From positions 21,979 through 85,978 of the forward strand of contig NZ_MAOE01000082.1 in the NCBI RefSeq assembly GCF_001884185.1: a DNA stretch of 64,000 bases, given 5' to 3'. Both the position numbers and the translations under genes were made by a program. The stretch comes from Bacillus albus (lineage in GTDB: Bacteria > Bacillota > Bacilli > Bacillales > Bacillaceae_G). Positions 53,520 through 62,809 of the stretch are shown here, piece by piece. Positions within the stretch are counted from its first letter, which is position 1, and the number at the start of each line of letters is the position of its first letter. The notes beneath the pieces are model-generated. The model was not told the DNA's origin. It did no database searches and saw only the letters and a list, made by a program, of their open reading frames with translations.

Positions 53520-55058
53520 ATGGAAACAAGGGGGAGAGTAATCGGGATTGATATCGGTACCACAAGTACAAAAACGGTTGTGTTCACAGAAAAAGGAAAA
53601 TTCGTTGCGTCACATGCAGTAGATTATCCAATTATTCAACCGAACGTCGGATGGGCTGAGCAAGATCCTGATGTAATATGTGCCGCTGTATATAAAACTG
53701 TAAGCGTTGCCATCAAAAAAGGTAACGTCTTACCAGAAGATATTTCTTCAATTGGCATTAGTACTGCAATGCACGCATTAATTGCAGTAGATGAAAACGG
53801 TGCGCCGTTAACGCGCTCTATTATTTGGGCAGATAATCGAAGTACGAAACAGTCAGAAAAATTATTACAACATATGAATGGGCATGAAATTTATAGACGA
53901 ACGGGTACACCAATTCATCCGATGTCGCCACTTTCTAAATTATTGTGGATGAAAGAGGAAGAGCCAGAATTATATGCGAGCGCATATAAATTTATTTCCA
54001 TTAAAGAGTATGTTTTGTATCAATTGTTTTCACGTTACGTAGTGGATTATTCAATAGCATCAGCTACTGGGTTATTTAATTTAGAAACATTAAACTGGGA
54101 TGAAGATGTTTTAACGATGTTACATATGTCACCAGAACAATTATCAACACCAGTGCCAACTACATATGTTTTATCGGGTATGAAACCAGAATTAGCACAA
54201 AAGATGGGTATTCGTGAAGATACTCCAGTTGTTATTGGTGCAAGTGATGGTGTTCTTGCGAATGTAGGAGTAGGGGCAATATCTCCTGGTTCAGCTGCAA
54301 TTACGATAGGAACAAGTGGTGCAGTTCGAACAATTTCATCTAGTGTTAATACAGATGAAAAAGGTAGAACGTTTTGTTACGCATTAACAGACGAGCACTG
54401 GGTGATTGGCGGACCAACGAATAACGGCGGAATATTGTTGAGATGGTTACGTGATGAATTTGGTAGCCCAGAGCAAGAAGTAGCAAAGAAACTTGGCATT
54501 GATCCGTATGATTTATTAATTAAATATGCGGAAAGTGTACCAGCTGGAGCGGGTGGATTGCTATTTTTACCGTTTCTATCTGGAGAGCGTGCACCGTACT
54601 GGAATGCAAATGCTCGTGGTACATTCTTTGGAATAAACCTTCAGCATAAACGAGAACATTTTATACGTGCAGTCATGGAAGGTGTTTGTATGAGCGTATA
54701 TTCTGTTGCACTCGCAATCAGAGATTGTACAGGTCCACTTACTGAAATACGCGTTTCAGGAGGCTTTGCGAAATCTGCATTTTGGAGACAAATGTTATCC
54801 GATATGATGGGAAAAGAATTGCTTGTTCCTGAAAGTCATGAAGCATCTGCGCTTGGGGCAGCAGCAGTTGCTTTATATGCTATAGGAAAAATTGATTCTC
54901 TTGAAGAGGTAAAGGATTGGATTGATATCGTTCATCATCATGTACCGAATAAAGAAAATACGGCTATATATTTAGAAATGTTTTATATGTATGAACGACT
55001 ATACAATCGCTTGAAAGAAGAATTTGATTGTATAGCTGCTTTCCAACGTAAACAATAG
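53520..55058 (+). CDS. gntK: Gluconate kinase GntK (FGGY family)
   Basis: This 512-residue sugar kinase has the N-terminal phosphate loop GIDIGTTSTKTVVF, the sugar-binding WAEQDP, and the C-terminal ATPase domain with GGPTNNGGILLRWLRDEFG and the FGGY signature-like LFLPFLSGERAPYWN and RVSGGFAKSAFWRQM. It phosphorylates gluconate to 6-phosphogluconate. It is the first gene of gntK-gntP-dehydrogenase, with gntP 14 bases away. GAAGGGAAGA precedes the ATG. Family members also act on xylulose or glycerol, but operon context decides for gluconate. Confidence 0.92.
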   Translation: METRGRVIGIDIGTTSTKTVVFTEKGKFVASHAVDYPIIQPNVGWAEQDPDVICAAVYKTVSVAIKKGNVLPEDISSIGISTAMHALIAVDENGAPLTRSIIWADNRSTKQSEKLLQHMNGHEIYRRTGTPIHPMSPLSKLLWMKEEEPELYASAYKFISIKEYVLYQLFSRYVVDYSIASATGLFNLETLNWDEDVLTMLHMSPEQLSTPVPTTYVLSGMKPELAQKMGIREDTPVVIGASDGVLANVGVGAISPGSAAITIGTSGAVRTISSSVNTDEKGRTFCYALTDEHWVIGGPTNNGGILLRWLRDEFGSPEQEVAKKLGIDPYDLLIKYAESVPAGAGGLLFLPFLSGERAPYWNANARGTFFGINLQHKREHFIRAVMEGVCMSVYSVALAIRDCTGPLTEIRVSGGFAKSAFWRQMLSDMMGKELLVPESHEASALGAAAVALYAIGKIDSLEEVKDWIDIVHHHVPNKENTAIYLEMFYMYERLYNRLKEEFDCIAAFQRKQ

Positions 55059-55072
55059 GGGGATGGGGAGAA

Positions 55073-56422
55073 ATGGTAGTTGGAATCGTACTAGCGGCAG
55101 TTGTCATACTACTTTTACTTATTACAGTAGTAAAATGGCATCCGTTTGTCGCGTTAATTTTAACAGCAATTGGTGTAGGACTGGCAATGGGAATGCCATT
55201 GATTGGAACTTCACCAAAAGATCCAGGGATTATCGATTCTATTAAACTAGGGCTTGGTAATACGTTAGGGTTTTTAGCGATAGTATTAACATTAGGAACG
55301 ATGCTTGGAAAAATGATGGCCGAATCTGGCGGTGCTGAACGAATTGCTAACACATTAATTGATCGTTTTGGGAAGAAACGTGTTCACTGGGCAATGATGT
55401 TCGTTGCATTTTTAGTAGGGATTCCAGTGTTTTTCCAGGTTGGATTTGTACTGTTAATTCCATTAGTATTTACAATTGCGTTAGAAACAGGGGTATCACT
55501 TATTACAATCGGTATACCACTAGTAGCAGGTTTATCTGTTGTACACGGACTCGTTCCGCCACATCCAGCAGCGATGGCAGCAGTAGGTATTTTTAAAGCA
55601 GATGTAGGGAAGACAATTTTATATGCGTTAATTGTCGGACTTCCAACTGCAATTATTTCAGGTCCACTTTACGGGAAATGGATTGGTGCTCGTATACATA
55701 AAGAAGTACCATTAGATATAGCGGAGCAATTTATTGAAAGAGATAAGAAGAAGGAGCTTCCTAGTTTCGGAAATACATTGTTTACAATTTTACTTCCAGT
55801 ATTTCTAATGCTAGGTGCATCAATTGCGGAAGTAGCGCTAAACAAAACAAGTCAACTTGCGCAAGTATTGCACTTTATTGGAGATCCAATTGTCGCGTTA
55901 TTAATTGCAACGATATACTCTTTCTTTAGTCTTGGTTATGCAAAAGGTTTCTCAAAAGATAAAGTATTACAATTTACAAATGATTGCCTTGGGCCTATTG
56001 CGAACATATTGTTAGTTATTGGTGCAGGCGGCGCATTTAATAAAGTATTATTAGATTCTGGAATTGGAACGACAATCGCAGAAATGGCGAAAGAATCTCA
56101 TATTTCACCGATATTATTAGGCTGGGGAATTGCGGCACTTATCCGAATTGCGACTGGATCTGCTACAGTTTCTATGATGACAGCGGCTGGAATTGTAGCA
56201 CCAATTGCAGCAAGTACACCAGGTGTAAATGTAGAACTACTAGCACTTGCAACAGGTGCAGGGTCATTAATTTTATCACATGTAAATGATTCTGGATTTT
56301 GGATGATTAAAGAATATTTCGGAATGACTGTGAAAGAAACATTATTAACATGGACGGCAATGGAGACAATATTATCTGTTGTAGCACTTGGACTCATTTC
56401 GTTATTAAATATATTTGTATAG
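55073..56422 (+). CDS. gntP: Gluconate permease GntP
   Basis: This 449-residue permease has about 12 hydrophobic segments. It shows the GntP motifs LTLGTMLGKMMAESGGAERIA and VHGLVPPHPAAMAAVGIF near the middle, ATGSATVSMMTAAGIVAPI and SHVNDSGFWMIKEYFGMTVKET near the end. These are the hallmarks of E. coli GntT/GntU and B. subtilis GntP proton symporters for gluconate. GGATGGGGAG precedes the ATG, 14 bases after gntK. It is clearly closer to classical gluconate carriers than the GntP-family protein at 9.6 kb. Confidence 0.94.
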   Translation: MVVGIVLAAVVILLLLITVVKWHPFVALILTAIGVGLAMGMPLIGTSPKDPGIIDSIKLGLGNTLGFLAIVLTLGTMLGKMMAESGGAERIANTLIDRFGKKRVHWAMMFVAFLVGIPVFFQVGFVLLIPLVFTIALETGVSLITIGIPLVAGLSVVHGLVPPHPAAMAAVGIFKADVGKTILYALIVGLPTAIISGPLYGKWIGARIHKEVPLDIAEQFIERDKKKELPSFGNTLFTILLPVFLMLGASIAEVALNKTSQLAQVLHFIGDPIVALLIATIYSFFSLGYAKGFSKDKVLQFTNDCLGPIANILLVIGAGGAFNKVLLDSGIGTTIAEMAKESHISPILLGWGIAALIRIATGSATVSMMTAAGIVAPIAASTPGVNVELLALATGAGSLILSHVNDSGFWMIKEYFGMTVKETLLTWTAMETILSVVALGLISLLNIFV

Positions 56423-56440
56423 AATGGGAGATTGATTAAT

Positions 56441-57337
56441 ATGAAACTAGGTTTAATTGGATTAGGAAAAATGGGATTCCCATTAGCGGAACACTTATAT
56501 GAAGACAAACATGAAGTTGTTGTATATGACGTAAATAAAGAGCTTGTTGAAAAGGCTGGGGCTTTAGGGATTACTGCTCGTCATACATTAAAAGAAATGA
56601 TCGCTGAACTAGAAGCTCCTCGTACAATTTGGGTAATGGTACCTGCGGGGGGAGTTGTTGAGTCAGTATTAAAAGATGTATATCCATTATTAGAGGAAGG
56701 CGATATCGTTATTGAAGGCGGAAATTCATTCTATAAAGATACGTTACGCCGTGCTGAAGAAGCGAAAAGCTTTGGTTTACATTACATAGATATCGGTACA
56801 TCAGGCGGTGTAGAAGGGGCAAGATACGGTGCTTGCTTAATGGTTGGTGGAGAAAAAGAAATTTACGATCAATTAGAACCTTTATTTAAAGATTTAGCAG
56901 TAGAGAATGGGTATTCTTATGCAGGCCGCGTCGGAAGTGGTCATTTCTTAAAAATGGTTCATAACGGTATTGAATACGGAATGATGCAAGCAATCGCTGA
57001 AGGATTTGAAGTGTTAGATAAAAGTGATTTTGATTTCAATTATGAAGATGTTGCAAAAGTATGGGCAAACGGATCGGTTATCCGCGGTTGGTTAATGGAC
57101 TTAACTGAAAAGGCATTTGCAGATGATCCGAAACTAGATGGTATTAAAGGTGTAATGAATTCTTCAGGAGAAGGGAAATGGACTGTGGAAACGGCACTTG
57201 AACTTCAAGCGGCAGCACCAGTAATCGCAATGTCATTATTTATGCGCTACCGTTCTCAAGAAGATGATACATTCCACGGAAAAGTAGTTTCAGCTCTTCG
57301 TAATCAGTTCGGTGGACATGAAGTTGTGAAAAAATAG
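56441..57337 (+). CDS. 6-phosphogluconate dehydrogenase, decarboxylating, short (YqeC-type)
   Basis: This 298-residue enzyme has the Rossmann motif GLIGLGKMGFPLAEHL, the NAD-type acidic residue after strand two (VYDVNKE), the substrate loop GTSGGVEGARYG and catalytic Lys in GSGHFLKMVHNGIEYG. It oxidises 6-phosphogluconate to ribulose 5-phosphate and CO2. At about 300 residues it is the short dimer-type enzyme, not the 468-residue form that GntZ has in B. subtilis. Acidic Asp after strand two favours NAD over NADP. ATG 56441 follows GGGAGATTG; it lies 18 bases after gntP and closes the operon. Confidence 0.92.
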   Translation: MKLGLIGLGKMGFPLAEHLYEDKHEVVVYDVNKELVEKAGALGITARHTLKEMIAELEAPRTIWVMVPAGGVVESVLKDVYPLLEEGDIVIEGGNSFYKDTLRRAEEAKSFGLHYIDIGTSGGVEGARYGACLMVGGEKEIYDQLEPLFKDLAVENGYSYAGRVGSGHFLKMVHNGIEYGMMQAIAEGFEVLDKSDFDFNYEDVAKVWANGSVIRGWLMDLTEKAFADDPKLDGIKGVMNSSGEGKWTVETALELQAAAPVIAMSLFMRYRSQEDDTFHGKVVSALRNQFGGHEVVKK

Positions 57338-57350
57338 GAAATGATTTTGA

Positions 57351-57387
57351 AAAGAAACTTGTGCAAAGGCGCAAGTTTCTTTTTTTA
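57351..57387 (+). terminator. Intrinsic terminator of the gluconate operon
   Basis: AAAGAAACTTG...GC and GCGCAAGTTTCTTT are followed by T's. Confidence 0.88.
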
Positions 57388-57407
57388 TAGTGTAAGAAAT
57401 TTCTAAT

Positions 57408-58085
57408 TTATAAATACCAATCAATCATTGTTTTTTTATTACATATGATAGCTTCAATATGTATTGATTGAACAATGTGTTCTATATTTTCGTCTTTCGC
57501 TAATAAAAAAGTTGTAAAGGAATCAAACATACTCATGAATGCATAGTCCATGTTTTCATCAGTAATAATGAACTCACTATAGAAAAGGTCCCAAATATTT
57601 AAAGGGGGTGTATCATTTATCTGTAATGATTCGTTTGTATCAAAGATTGGTTCAGAGAAATATAGATTTTTTGCACCTTTCGAACCAAGGAGTTTTAGTA
57701 AATTCTGTAATAAAAATATAGATGTATAATCTTCCGTTGGATAATAAAGGTCTTGTTTAAAGTTTGAATGTAGCTTTTTAGCTAAGTCATCTCTTTTATA
57801 TTCTTCTGAAAAGGCATTAATGGAAGTTAACATGGCTATTGCTAGTTCTGTGTATGAATTTAGTCCACTATAAGACATCATTTCCTCCCAAGAAACGGAT
57901 TTCCCATTTTGCATGATTTCTTCAGCACTTGGATATATGTGCTCGTAAGATTTTTTTCTTACTGAGTGTTCCCACCCTAAAGGCATTTGGACAAAAGGAT
58001 GAAGTAATATAGCAGCAGACTTAAAGTTGCTTGGTAGTTGTTCTAAAATTGGTGATTTGTCATCTAGCCAAATGTAATCCAACAA
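57408..58085 (-). CDS. Uncharacterised protein (possibly DUF2711)
   Basis: This 225-residue soluble, acidic protein has no signal or membrane segment. Its start LDYIWLDDKSPILEQLP, the HPFVQMPLGWEHSVRKKSYEHIYPS block and the SWEEMMSYSGL helix have the look of the uncharacterised Bacillus DUF2711 family, but that is from memory and unsure. No catalytic motif is visible. A GAGGGGGC ribosome site lies before the ATG. It stands alone between the gluconate operon terminator and the glycosyltransferase genes. Confidence 0.65.
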   Translation of the reverse strand: MLDYIWLDDKSPILEQLPSNFKSAAILLHPFVQMPLGWEHSVRKKSYEHIYPSAEEIMQNGKSVSWEEMMSYSGLNSYTELAIAMLTSINAFSEEYKRDDLAKKLHSNFKQDLYYPTEDYTSIFLLQNLLKLLGSKGAKNLYFSEPIFDTNESLQINDTPPLNIWDLFYSEFIITDENMDYAFMSMFDSFTTFLLAKDENIEHIVQSIHIEAIICNKKTMIDWYL

Positions 58086-58317
58086 AATGCCCCCTCTTAA
58101 ACTATGGAATGTACGACTTTACATTTTACGTACTGTATGTTTATTTGTACTGATTGTATCAAATATATAGTGAAGCATAAAAGATGTCCTAACATAAAAG
58201 TAAGAATAAATAAAATGAAGTTTTCATAAATAGTAAAAGGATGATTATGTCATCAGTGTAGCTATGAAATGGTGTTACATATGAAAAGAGCGTGTTAATA
58301 AAATATGAGGTGGTTAA

Positions 58318-59538
58318 ATGGGAAATGAGCAAGTGAAGAATGCAGGGGAAGAAAAAAAGTTATGTCTTTGTATGATTGTTAAAAACGAGTCTAGAATTAT
58401 GGAAAGATGTTTAAATGCTACAAAATCAATTGTAGATTTTGTTTCTATTTGTGATACGGGATCTACTGATAGTACACCTGAAATTATTGAAAATTGGTGT
58501 AAAGAAAATGAAATCCCTGGAACAGTACATCATGAACCATTTAAAAACTTTGGTTATAACAGAAGTTTAGCAGTGTCATTGGCACAAAAAACATATCCAG
58601 AAGCAGATTATTTATTAATATTAGATGCAGATATGATATTAGAAGTTGATCCCAAGTTTGATAAGACTAGTTTAACGGAAGACCATTATCTCACATTGCA
58701 ATATGATATTCATATTAAGTATTGGCTTACACGCCTTTTGAAAGCTTCTTTACCATGGAAATCTGTCGGTGTTACTCATGAGTATTGGGATATAGACCGT
58801 TCGAAAGTTGGTGCGGATTACAATACAAGGGTAGCTAGGTTAGAGACGCTTGTCGTTAACGATCCTGGGGATGGTGGTAGTAAAGCTGATAAATTTGAGA
58901 GAGATGAGAGGTTATTGTTACAAGGGTTGAGTGATCCAGAAACAACGCCAGACTTGCATATAAGATATTTATTTTATTTAGCCCAAACTTATTTTCATTT
59001 AAGGCAATTTGAAGATTCGATTAAATGGTATAAAAAACGAGTAGAAGCAGGAGGATGGGTTGAAGAGGTGTTCTATTCGTTGTTGCGAATAGGATTTTGT
59101 TATGAACAATTAGCAAACAATGCAGCAAATAAACAACATGAAGTAACAGAAGCAGAGGAAAAAGAAACTGCTAAGGCGCAAGAAGAGCAATATACAGCAT
59201 TAGCAATTTTTTATTTTCAAAAAGCGTGGGAATATAGACCAACACGGGCTGAGCCATTATACCAACTGGCAAGAATGTATCGATTAAAATCTCAAAATAA
59301 TATTGCTTTGATGTATGCCCTGCAAGGGAAGGAAATTCCTTTTCCGAATAATGATCTTCTATTTGTAGATTATCATGTGTATGATTACTTATTTGACTAT
59401 GAAATTTCTATAAGTGCATTCTATATACCACACAAAAAACATTTAGGTGCAGTATCACAAAAATTTTTGGAAGCGAAAAAAGAAGAGCTACCGTTGCATA
59501 TAGCAAATATGGTTGAAAGTAATGCGAAATTTTATTAA
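58318..59538 (+). CDS. Family 2 glycosyltransferase with C-terminal TPR-like region
   Basis: This 406-residue protein has a GT-A domain (about 15-230): LCMIVKNESRIMERCL, the nucleotide-sugar site DTGSTDSTPEIIENW and the metal-binding LILDADM (DxD). A helical tail (about 215-400) carries TPR-like units such as YLAQTYFHLRQFEDSIKWYKKRV and AEPLYQLARMYRLKSQNNIALMYA. Such SunS/TPR glycosyltransferases modify peptides or spore and surface components in the cytoplasm. Acceptor and donor are unknown. It is followed after 34 bases by a second glycosyltransferase gene, so they probably act in one pathway. GAGGTGG precedes the ATG. Confidence 0.85.
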   Translation: MGNEQVKNAGEEKKLCLCMIVKNESRIMERCLNATKSIVDFVSICDTGSTDSTPEIIENWCKENEIPGTVHHEPFKNFGYNRSLAVSLAQKTYPEADYLLILDADMILEVDPKFDKTSLTEDHYLTLQYDIHIKYWLTRLLKASLPWKSVGVTHEYWDIDRSKVGADYNTRVARLETLVVNDPGDGGSKADKFERDERLLLQGLSDPETTPDLHIRYLFYLAQTYFHLRQFEDSIKWYKKRVEAGGWVEEVFYSLLRIGFCYEQLANNAANKQHEVTEAEEKETAKAQEEQYTALAIFYFQKAWEYRPTRAEPLYQLARMYRLKSQNNIALMYALQGKEIPFPNNDLLFVDYHVYDYLFDYEISISAFYIPHKKHLGAVSQKFLEAKKEELPLHIANMVESNAKFY

Positions 59539-59572
59539 ATACATTTTCGGTTAAAGGAGTAGTGGAGTAATA

Positions 59573-60727
59573 ATGGAATTAATACGATGGGCGCTAGAAC
59601 TAGGGGAATCTGTGCATGGCAATACGTATGAAGAATTGATGCCACTACTAGATTATTATTATGATCGTGATCATTTAAAAGCGTATTGTATAGCAAATCT
59701 TCTTTTAGACATGGACGTAGCAGATGAGCATCGGCAAAAAATTGAATTAAGAAGGTGCATTGCTGCTTATTATGCTGGAATGTATAAAGTAGCAAAAAAG
59801 CATGCAAGCGAGCTGTTACTTAAATATCCAGATGTGGATTTATATAAAAATAATTTAAGACTAATGGAAGCTTATTTGAATAAAGAATATGATTATTGTC
59901 TTTTTATATGCCCAAAGACATATGGTAGTTTTATAGATGTCGCGCGAGCTTTGAAATGGCGATTGGAGCAGGAGGGAAATACAGCAATTATATCAGAAAC
60001 AATACTAGAAAATGTGAAAAATACAATTGTTTTCGGAGCGCATACATATGCACATAACCCGAATCTACTTCCAAAAAATGCAATTATTTATAATTTAGAA
60101 CAGCTATATGAAGGAAGTCCTTATGCGCATCCCCTTTATTTAATGTTATTAAAAGATAAGGAAGTTTGGGATTATAGCAAACAAAATATAGAATGGTTAA
60201 AACAAAAAGGAGTAGGAAAAGAAATAAAACATGTGGAAATGAACTATGCTCCAACTCTAAAAATAAAAAAAGATGCGTTTGATGAAGAGTTAACTGAAGA
60301 CATTGATATACTGTTTATAGGTGCTCTTAACCTGAGGCGACACGCTATTTTTGATCAATTAAAAGCAGTTGCCCCTCATTTAAATATCGTTTTTAAAAAT
60401 AATGCGTGGGGAATTGTTAAAAATGAGTTAATTGCTAGGTCTAAAATTATATTAAATATTCATTTTTACTTATCGGGCATTCTGGAAACTCCTCGAGTTT
60501 CTTATGCAGTGGCAAATAAGAAATTTATTATTTCGGAAAATAGTAATCCTGAGGACGAGATAGAGTGGCCGGGAATAGTGTTTACTCCGTATGAAAAAAT
60601 AATAGAAAACGTTATGAAATATATAGAATTACCAGAAGAACGTATGAAATTAGCAGAAAAAGCATATAACCATTTTGAAGCAAAAAGAAGCATAGATATA
60701 TTGAGCTATAAAGGGGAAGAAAAGTAA
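59573..60727 (+). CDS. GT-B glycosyltransferase, CgeB/family 1-like
   Basis: This 384-residue protein starts with a helical, TPR-like section (about 1-110, LELGESVHGNTYEELMPLL and RRCIAAYYAGMYKVAKKHA). A GT-B like pair of domains follows: YDYCLFICPKTYGSFIDVARAL, then DIDILFIGALNLRRHAIFDQL and the donor-site end NIHFYLSGILETPRVSYAVANKKFIISE. The last part resembles CgeB-type (spore maturation) and family 1 transferases. With the adjacent GT2-TPR protein it may build a glycan on a spore or surface protein. AAAGGAGTAGTGGAG precedes the ATG; its terminator follows closely. Confidence 0.72.
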   Translation: MELIRWALELGESVHGNTYEELMPLLDYYYDRDHLKAYCIANLLLDMDVADEHRQKIELRRCIAAYYAGMYKVAKKHASELLLKYPDVDLYKNNLRLMEAYLNKEYDYCLFICPKTYGSFIDVARALKWRLEQEGNTAIISETILENVKNTIVFGAHTYAHNPNLLPKNAIIYNLEQLYEGSPYAHPLYLMLLKDKEVWDYSKQNIEWLKQKGVGKEIKHVEMNYAPTLKIKKDAFDEELTEDIDILFIGALNLRRHAIFDQLKAVAPHLNIVFKNNAWGIVKNELIARSKIILNIHFYLSGILETPRVSYAVANKKFIISENSNPEDEIEWPGIVFTPYEKIIENVMKYIELPEERMKLAEKAYNHFEAKRSIDILSYKGEEK

Positions 60728-60731
60728 TTGT

Positions 60732-60765
60732 GAAGAACTCATACTTTCGTATGAGTTCTTTTTTA
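60732..60765 (+). terminator. Intrinsic terminator after the glycosyltransferase pair
   Basis: AAGAACTCATAC and GTATGAGTTCTTTTTT enclose a 4-base loop. Confidence 0.92.
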
Positions 60766-60873
60766 CGTCTATCATACTATTTTATCAAGCTAGTTCCCTC
60801 TTTATATTGTGTTTTGTATAGAAATTTCTGATAATATATAAGTATAGCTGGAAAACAAAGGGGAGAAATAATT

Positions 60874-61410
60874 ATGAAACTAGTTGTTATTAATGGTACA
60901 CCAAGAAAATTCGGTAGAACTCGTGTAGTGGCAAAATATATTGCTGATCAATTTGAAGGGGAGTTATACGATTTATCAGTAGAGGAACTGCCTTTATATA
61001 ATGGGGAGGAATCACAGCGTGAATTAGAAGCAGTAAAAAAATTAAAGGCGTTAGTGAAAACGGCAGACGGTGTAGTATTATGTACACCTGAATATCATAA
61101 TGCAATGAGTGGGGCGCTGAAAAATTCGTTAGATTACTTAAGTAGCATTGAATTTGTTCATAAACCTGTCGCATTACTTGCAGTTGCTGGAGGCGGTAAA
61201 GGTGGAATTAACGCATTAAACAGTATGCGCATTGTAGCTAGAGGGGTATACGCAAATGCAATCCCAAAACAAGTAGTGCTTGATGGACTTCATGTACAAG
61301 ACGGTGAACTGGGAGAAGATGCAAAACCATTAATTCATGATTTAGTTAAAGAATTAAAAGCATATATGGGCGTATATAAAGAGGTGAAAAAACAACTAGG
61401 AGTGGAGTGA
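60874..61410 (+). CDS. NADPH-dependent FMN reductase / azoreductase-like
   Basis: This 178-residue flavodoxin-like protein has the FMN phosphate loop INGTPRKFGRTRVVAK at the start and the family block CTPEYHNAMSGALKNSLDYLS, with VAGGGKGGINALNSMR after it. It reduces FMN or small acceptors such as quinones, chromate or azo dyes using NADPH. It is unrelated in sequence to the AzoR protein at 29.8 kb. The MFS carrier gene starts one base after its stop, so the two form an operon. AAAGGGGAG precedes the ATG. Confidence 0.88.
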   Translation: MKLVVINGTPRKFGRTRVVAKYIADQFEGELYDLSVEELPLYNGEESQRELEAVKKLKALVKTADGVVLCTPEYHNAMSGALKNSLDYLSSIEFVHKPVALLAVAGGGKGGINALNSMRIVARGVYANAIPKQVVLDGLHVQDGELGEDAKPLIHDLVKELKAYMGVYKEVKKQLGVE

Positions 61411-61411
61411 T

Positions 61412-62641
61412 ATGCCATCTCTGTATAAAGATTCACGCTTGTATTTCATTCTAGGGGCCAATAGTTTATCAGCTATTGGTTCCGGAATTGTTATGATAAC
61501 GATTCCGTGGTTGTTAATTAAAGAGAGTGGAGGAGAGACAACGTTTGGTTATGTTTCCATCATCGCAACTCTTATTATGTTTTTATTAACACCTTTTATC
61601 GGGCAAAGTATTGATCGTTTTTCAAGAAAATCTTTATTACTATGTAATGAAGGTATTGGGATAATTGTTATAGGAATGATGGCTATATGGGGATTTGCTG
61701 GGCAACCTTATCATTCTATTCACTATATTCTTATATATATAGCAGGGTCATTTTACTATTTATTATTTTACCCTACAATGTTTGCGTTCAACCAAGAGAT
61801 ATTTCAAGCAGAACATTATAAAAGTTTAAGTGGAACAATGGAAATACAAGGACAGTTAACTCAAGTTATATCAGGAGCTGCTGCTAGCTTCCTTATTGAA
61901 ATCATTTCTTTAAAATGGATTTTGTTAGTAGATATGTTAACTTTTGCAGGAGCATTCGTCCTTTTCTTATGTATACCGTACGTAAAGAAAAAAGAAGTGA
62001 AAAAGAAAGTAACATTTAAGAAGCAATTGTTCGAAGGGATTCACTTTATGCAAAAGCGTCCGAAGTTCTTTTGGTTTTTACTTGCGACTTATATGCCTTT
62101 TATCGGTGTTATGATGGCAAATTATTTAATCCCGGTATATATTTCAGATATATTAAAAGCTAGTGCCTCTGTATACGCAATAGAAGGTATGATGTATGGT
62201 GTCGGAGCGGTTCTTGCGGGAATAAGTATTCCAATTATGATGAAATATGTCAAAATAGAAATTTCAATCGTTATGACGATGTTCCTATATGTAATTTCAA
62301 TTACCGTAATGATTGTTGAACCTTCCGTAATGTTGTTATATGCACTTGCAATTTTTCATGCAATTGGAAATGCGGGTACAAGAGTGGCGAGAAATGTATT
62401 GATGATGGAGGAAATTCCAAACGAAGTAATGGGAAGAGTGGATAGCTTATTTCGGTTAATTGGCACAGGAATACGAATTGTATTGTTAATGTTGTTTACA
62501 GTTGGTGTATCTAAAGCTGGAGTAATGCTCCCGTTTTACGTACTTAGCTGTATATTGATTTTATCATTAGGAATTGCTCTTTATTATGTATATTCACAAC
62601 GTAAAGTAGGGACGAACGTTTCTAATAAATCAATCGTTTAA
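61412..62641 (+). CDS. MFS transporter
   Basis: This 409-residue carrier has 12 hydrophobic segments in two six-helix halves joined by a Lys-rich loop (YVKKKEVKKKVTFKKQ). The MFS motif A between helices two and three appears as GQSIDRFSRKSLLL. It lies among the exporters of the MFS_3/enterobactin-like group (NTPWLLIKESGG-type start; visible ITIPWLLIKESGGE), usually drug or metabolite efflux. Coupling with the FMN reductase gene one base upstream suggests efflux of a compound the reductase modifies. GGAGTGG overlapping the upstream stop is the ribosome site. Confidence 0.85.
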   Translation: MPSLYKDSRLYFILGANSLSAIGSGIVMITIPWLLIKESGGETTFGYVSIIATLIMFLLTPFIGQSIDRFSRKSLLLCNEGIGIIVIGMMAIWGFAGQPYHSIHYILIYIAGSFYYLLFYPTMFAFNQEIFQAEHYKSLSGTMEIQGQLTQVISGAAASFLIEIISLKWILLVDMLTFAGAFVLFLCIPYVKKKEVKKKVTFKKQLFEGIHFMQKRPKFFWFLLATYMPFIGVMMANYLIPVYISDILKASASVYAIEGMMYGVGAVLAGISIPIMMKYVKIEISIVMTMFLYVISITVMIVEPSVMLLYALAIFHAIGNAGTRVARNVLMMEEIPNEVMGRVDSLFRLIGTGIRIVLLMLFTVGVSKAGVMLPFYVLSCILILSLGIALYYVYSQRKVGTNVSNKSIV

Positions 62642-62677
62642 AAAACCTTCTGCCTTCCAATCTTTTTCTATCATTCC

Positions 62678-62734
62678 TTTCGAGAGGACTCCCACCTCTA
62701 AACGTAAGTGAAGGTGGTGAGGTGAATCGAAAGA
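62678..62734 (+). mobile_element. Left-end hairpin of an IS200/IS605-type element
   Basis: CTTTCGA (62678-62684) pairs with TCGAAAG (62728-62734), and inside that CCACCT (62693-62698) pairs with AGGTGG (62713-62718). It lies about 75 bases before tnpB. Subterminal imperfect hairpins are the marks TnpA recognises at IS605-type left ends. No tnpA gene lies between the MFS gene and tnpB. Confidence 0.6.
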
Positions 62735-62809
62735 AATATTTTATTTTCGAGAAAAAACGGAAGCGTATGTTCTTTTTGCTATAATATCCTTAACAAGGAG
62801 GTGAATAAA

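Noticed and set aside
58140-58317. Possible sigma-K promoter before the glycosyltransferase genes
   Set aside because: CATAAATAGTA and similar strings do not fit CATANNNTA with a correctly spaced AC, so sporulation control is left as a hypothesis only.
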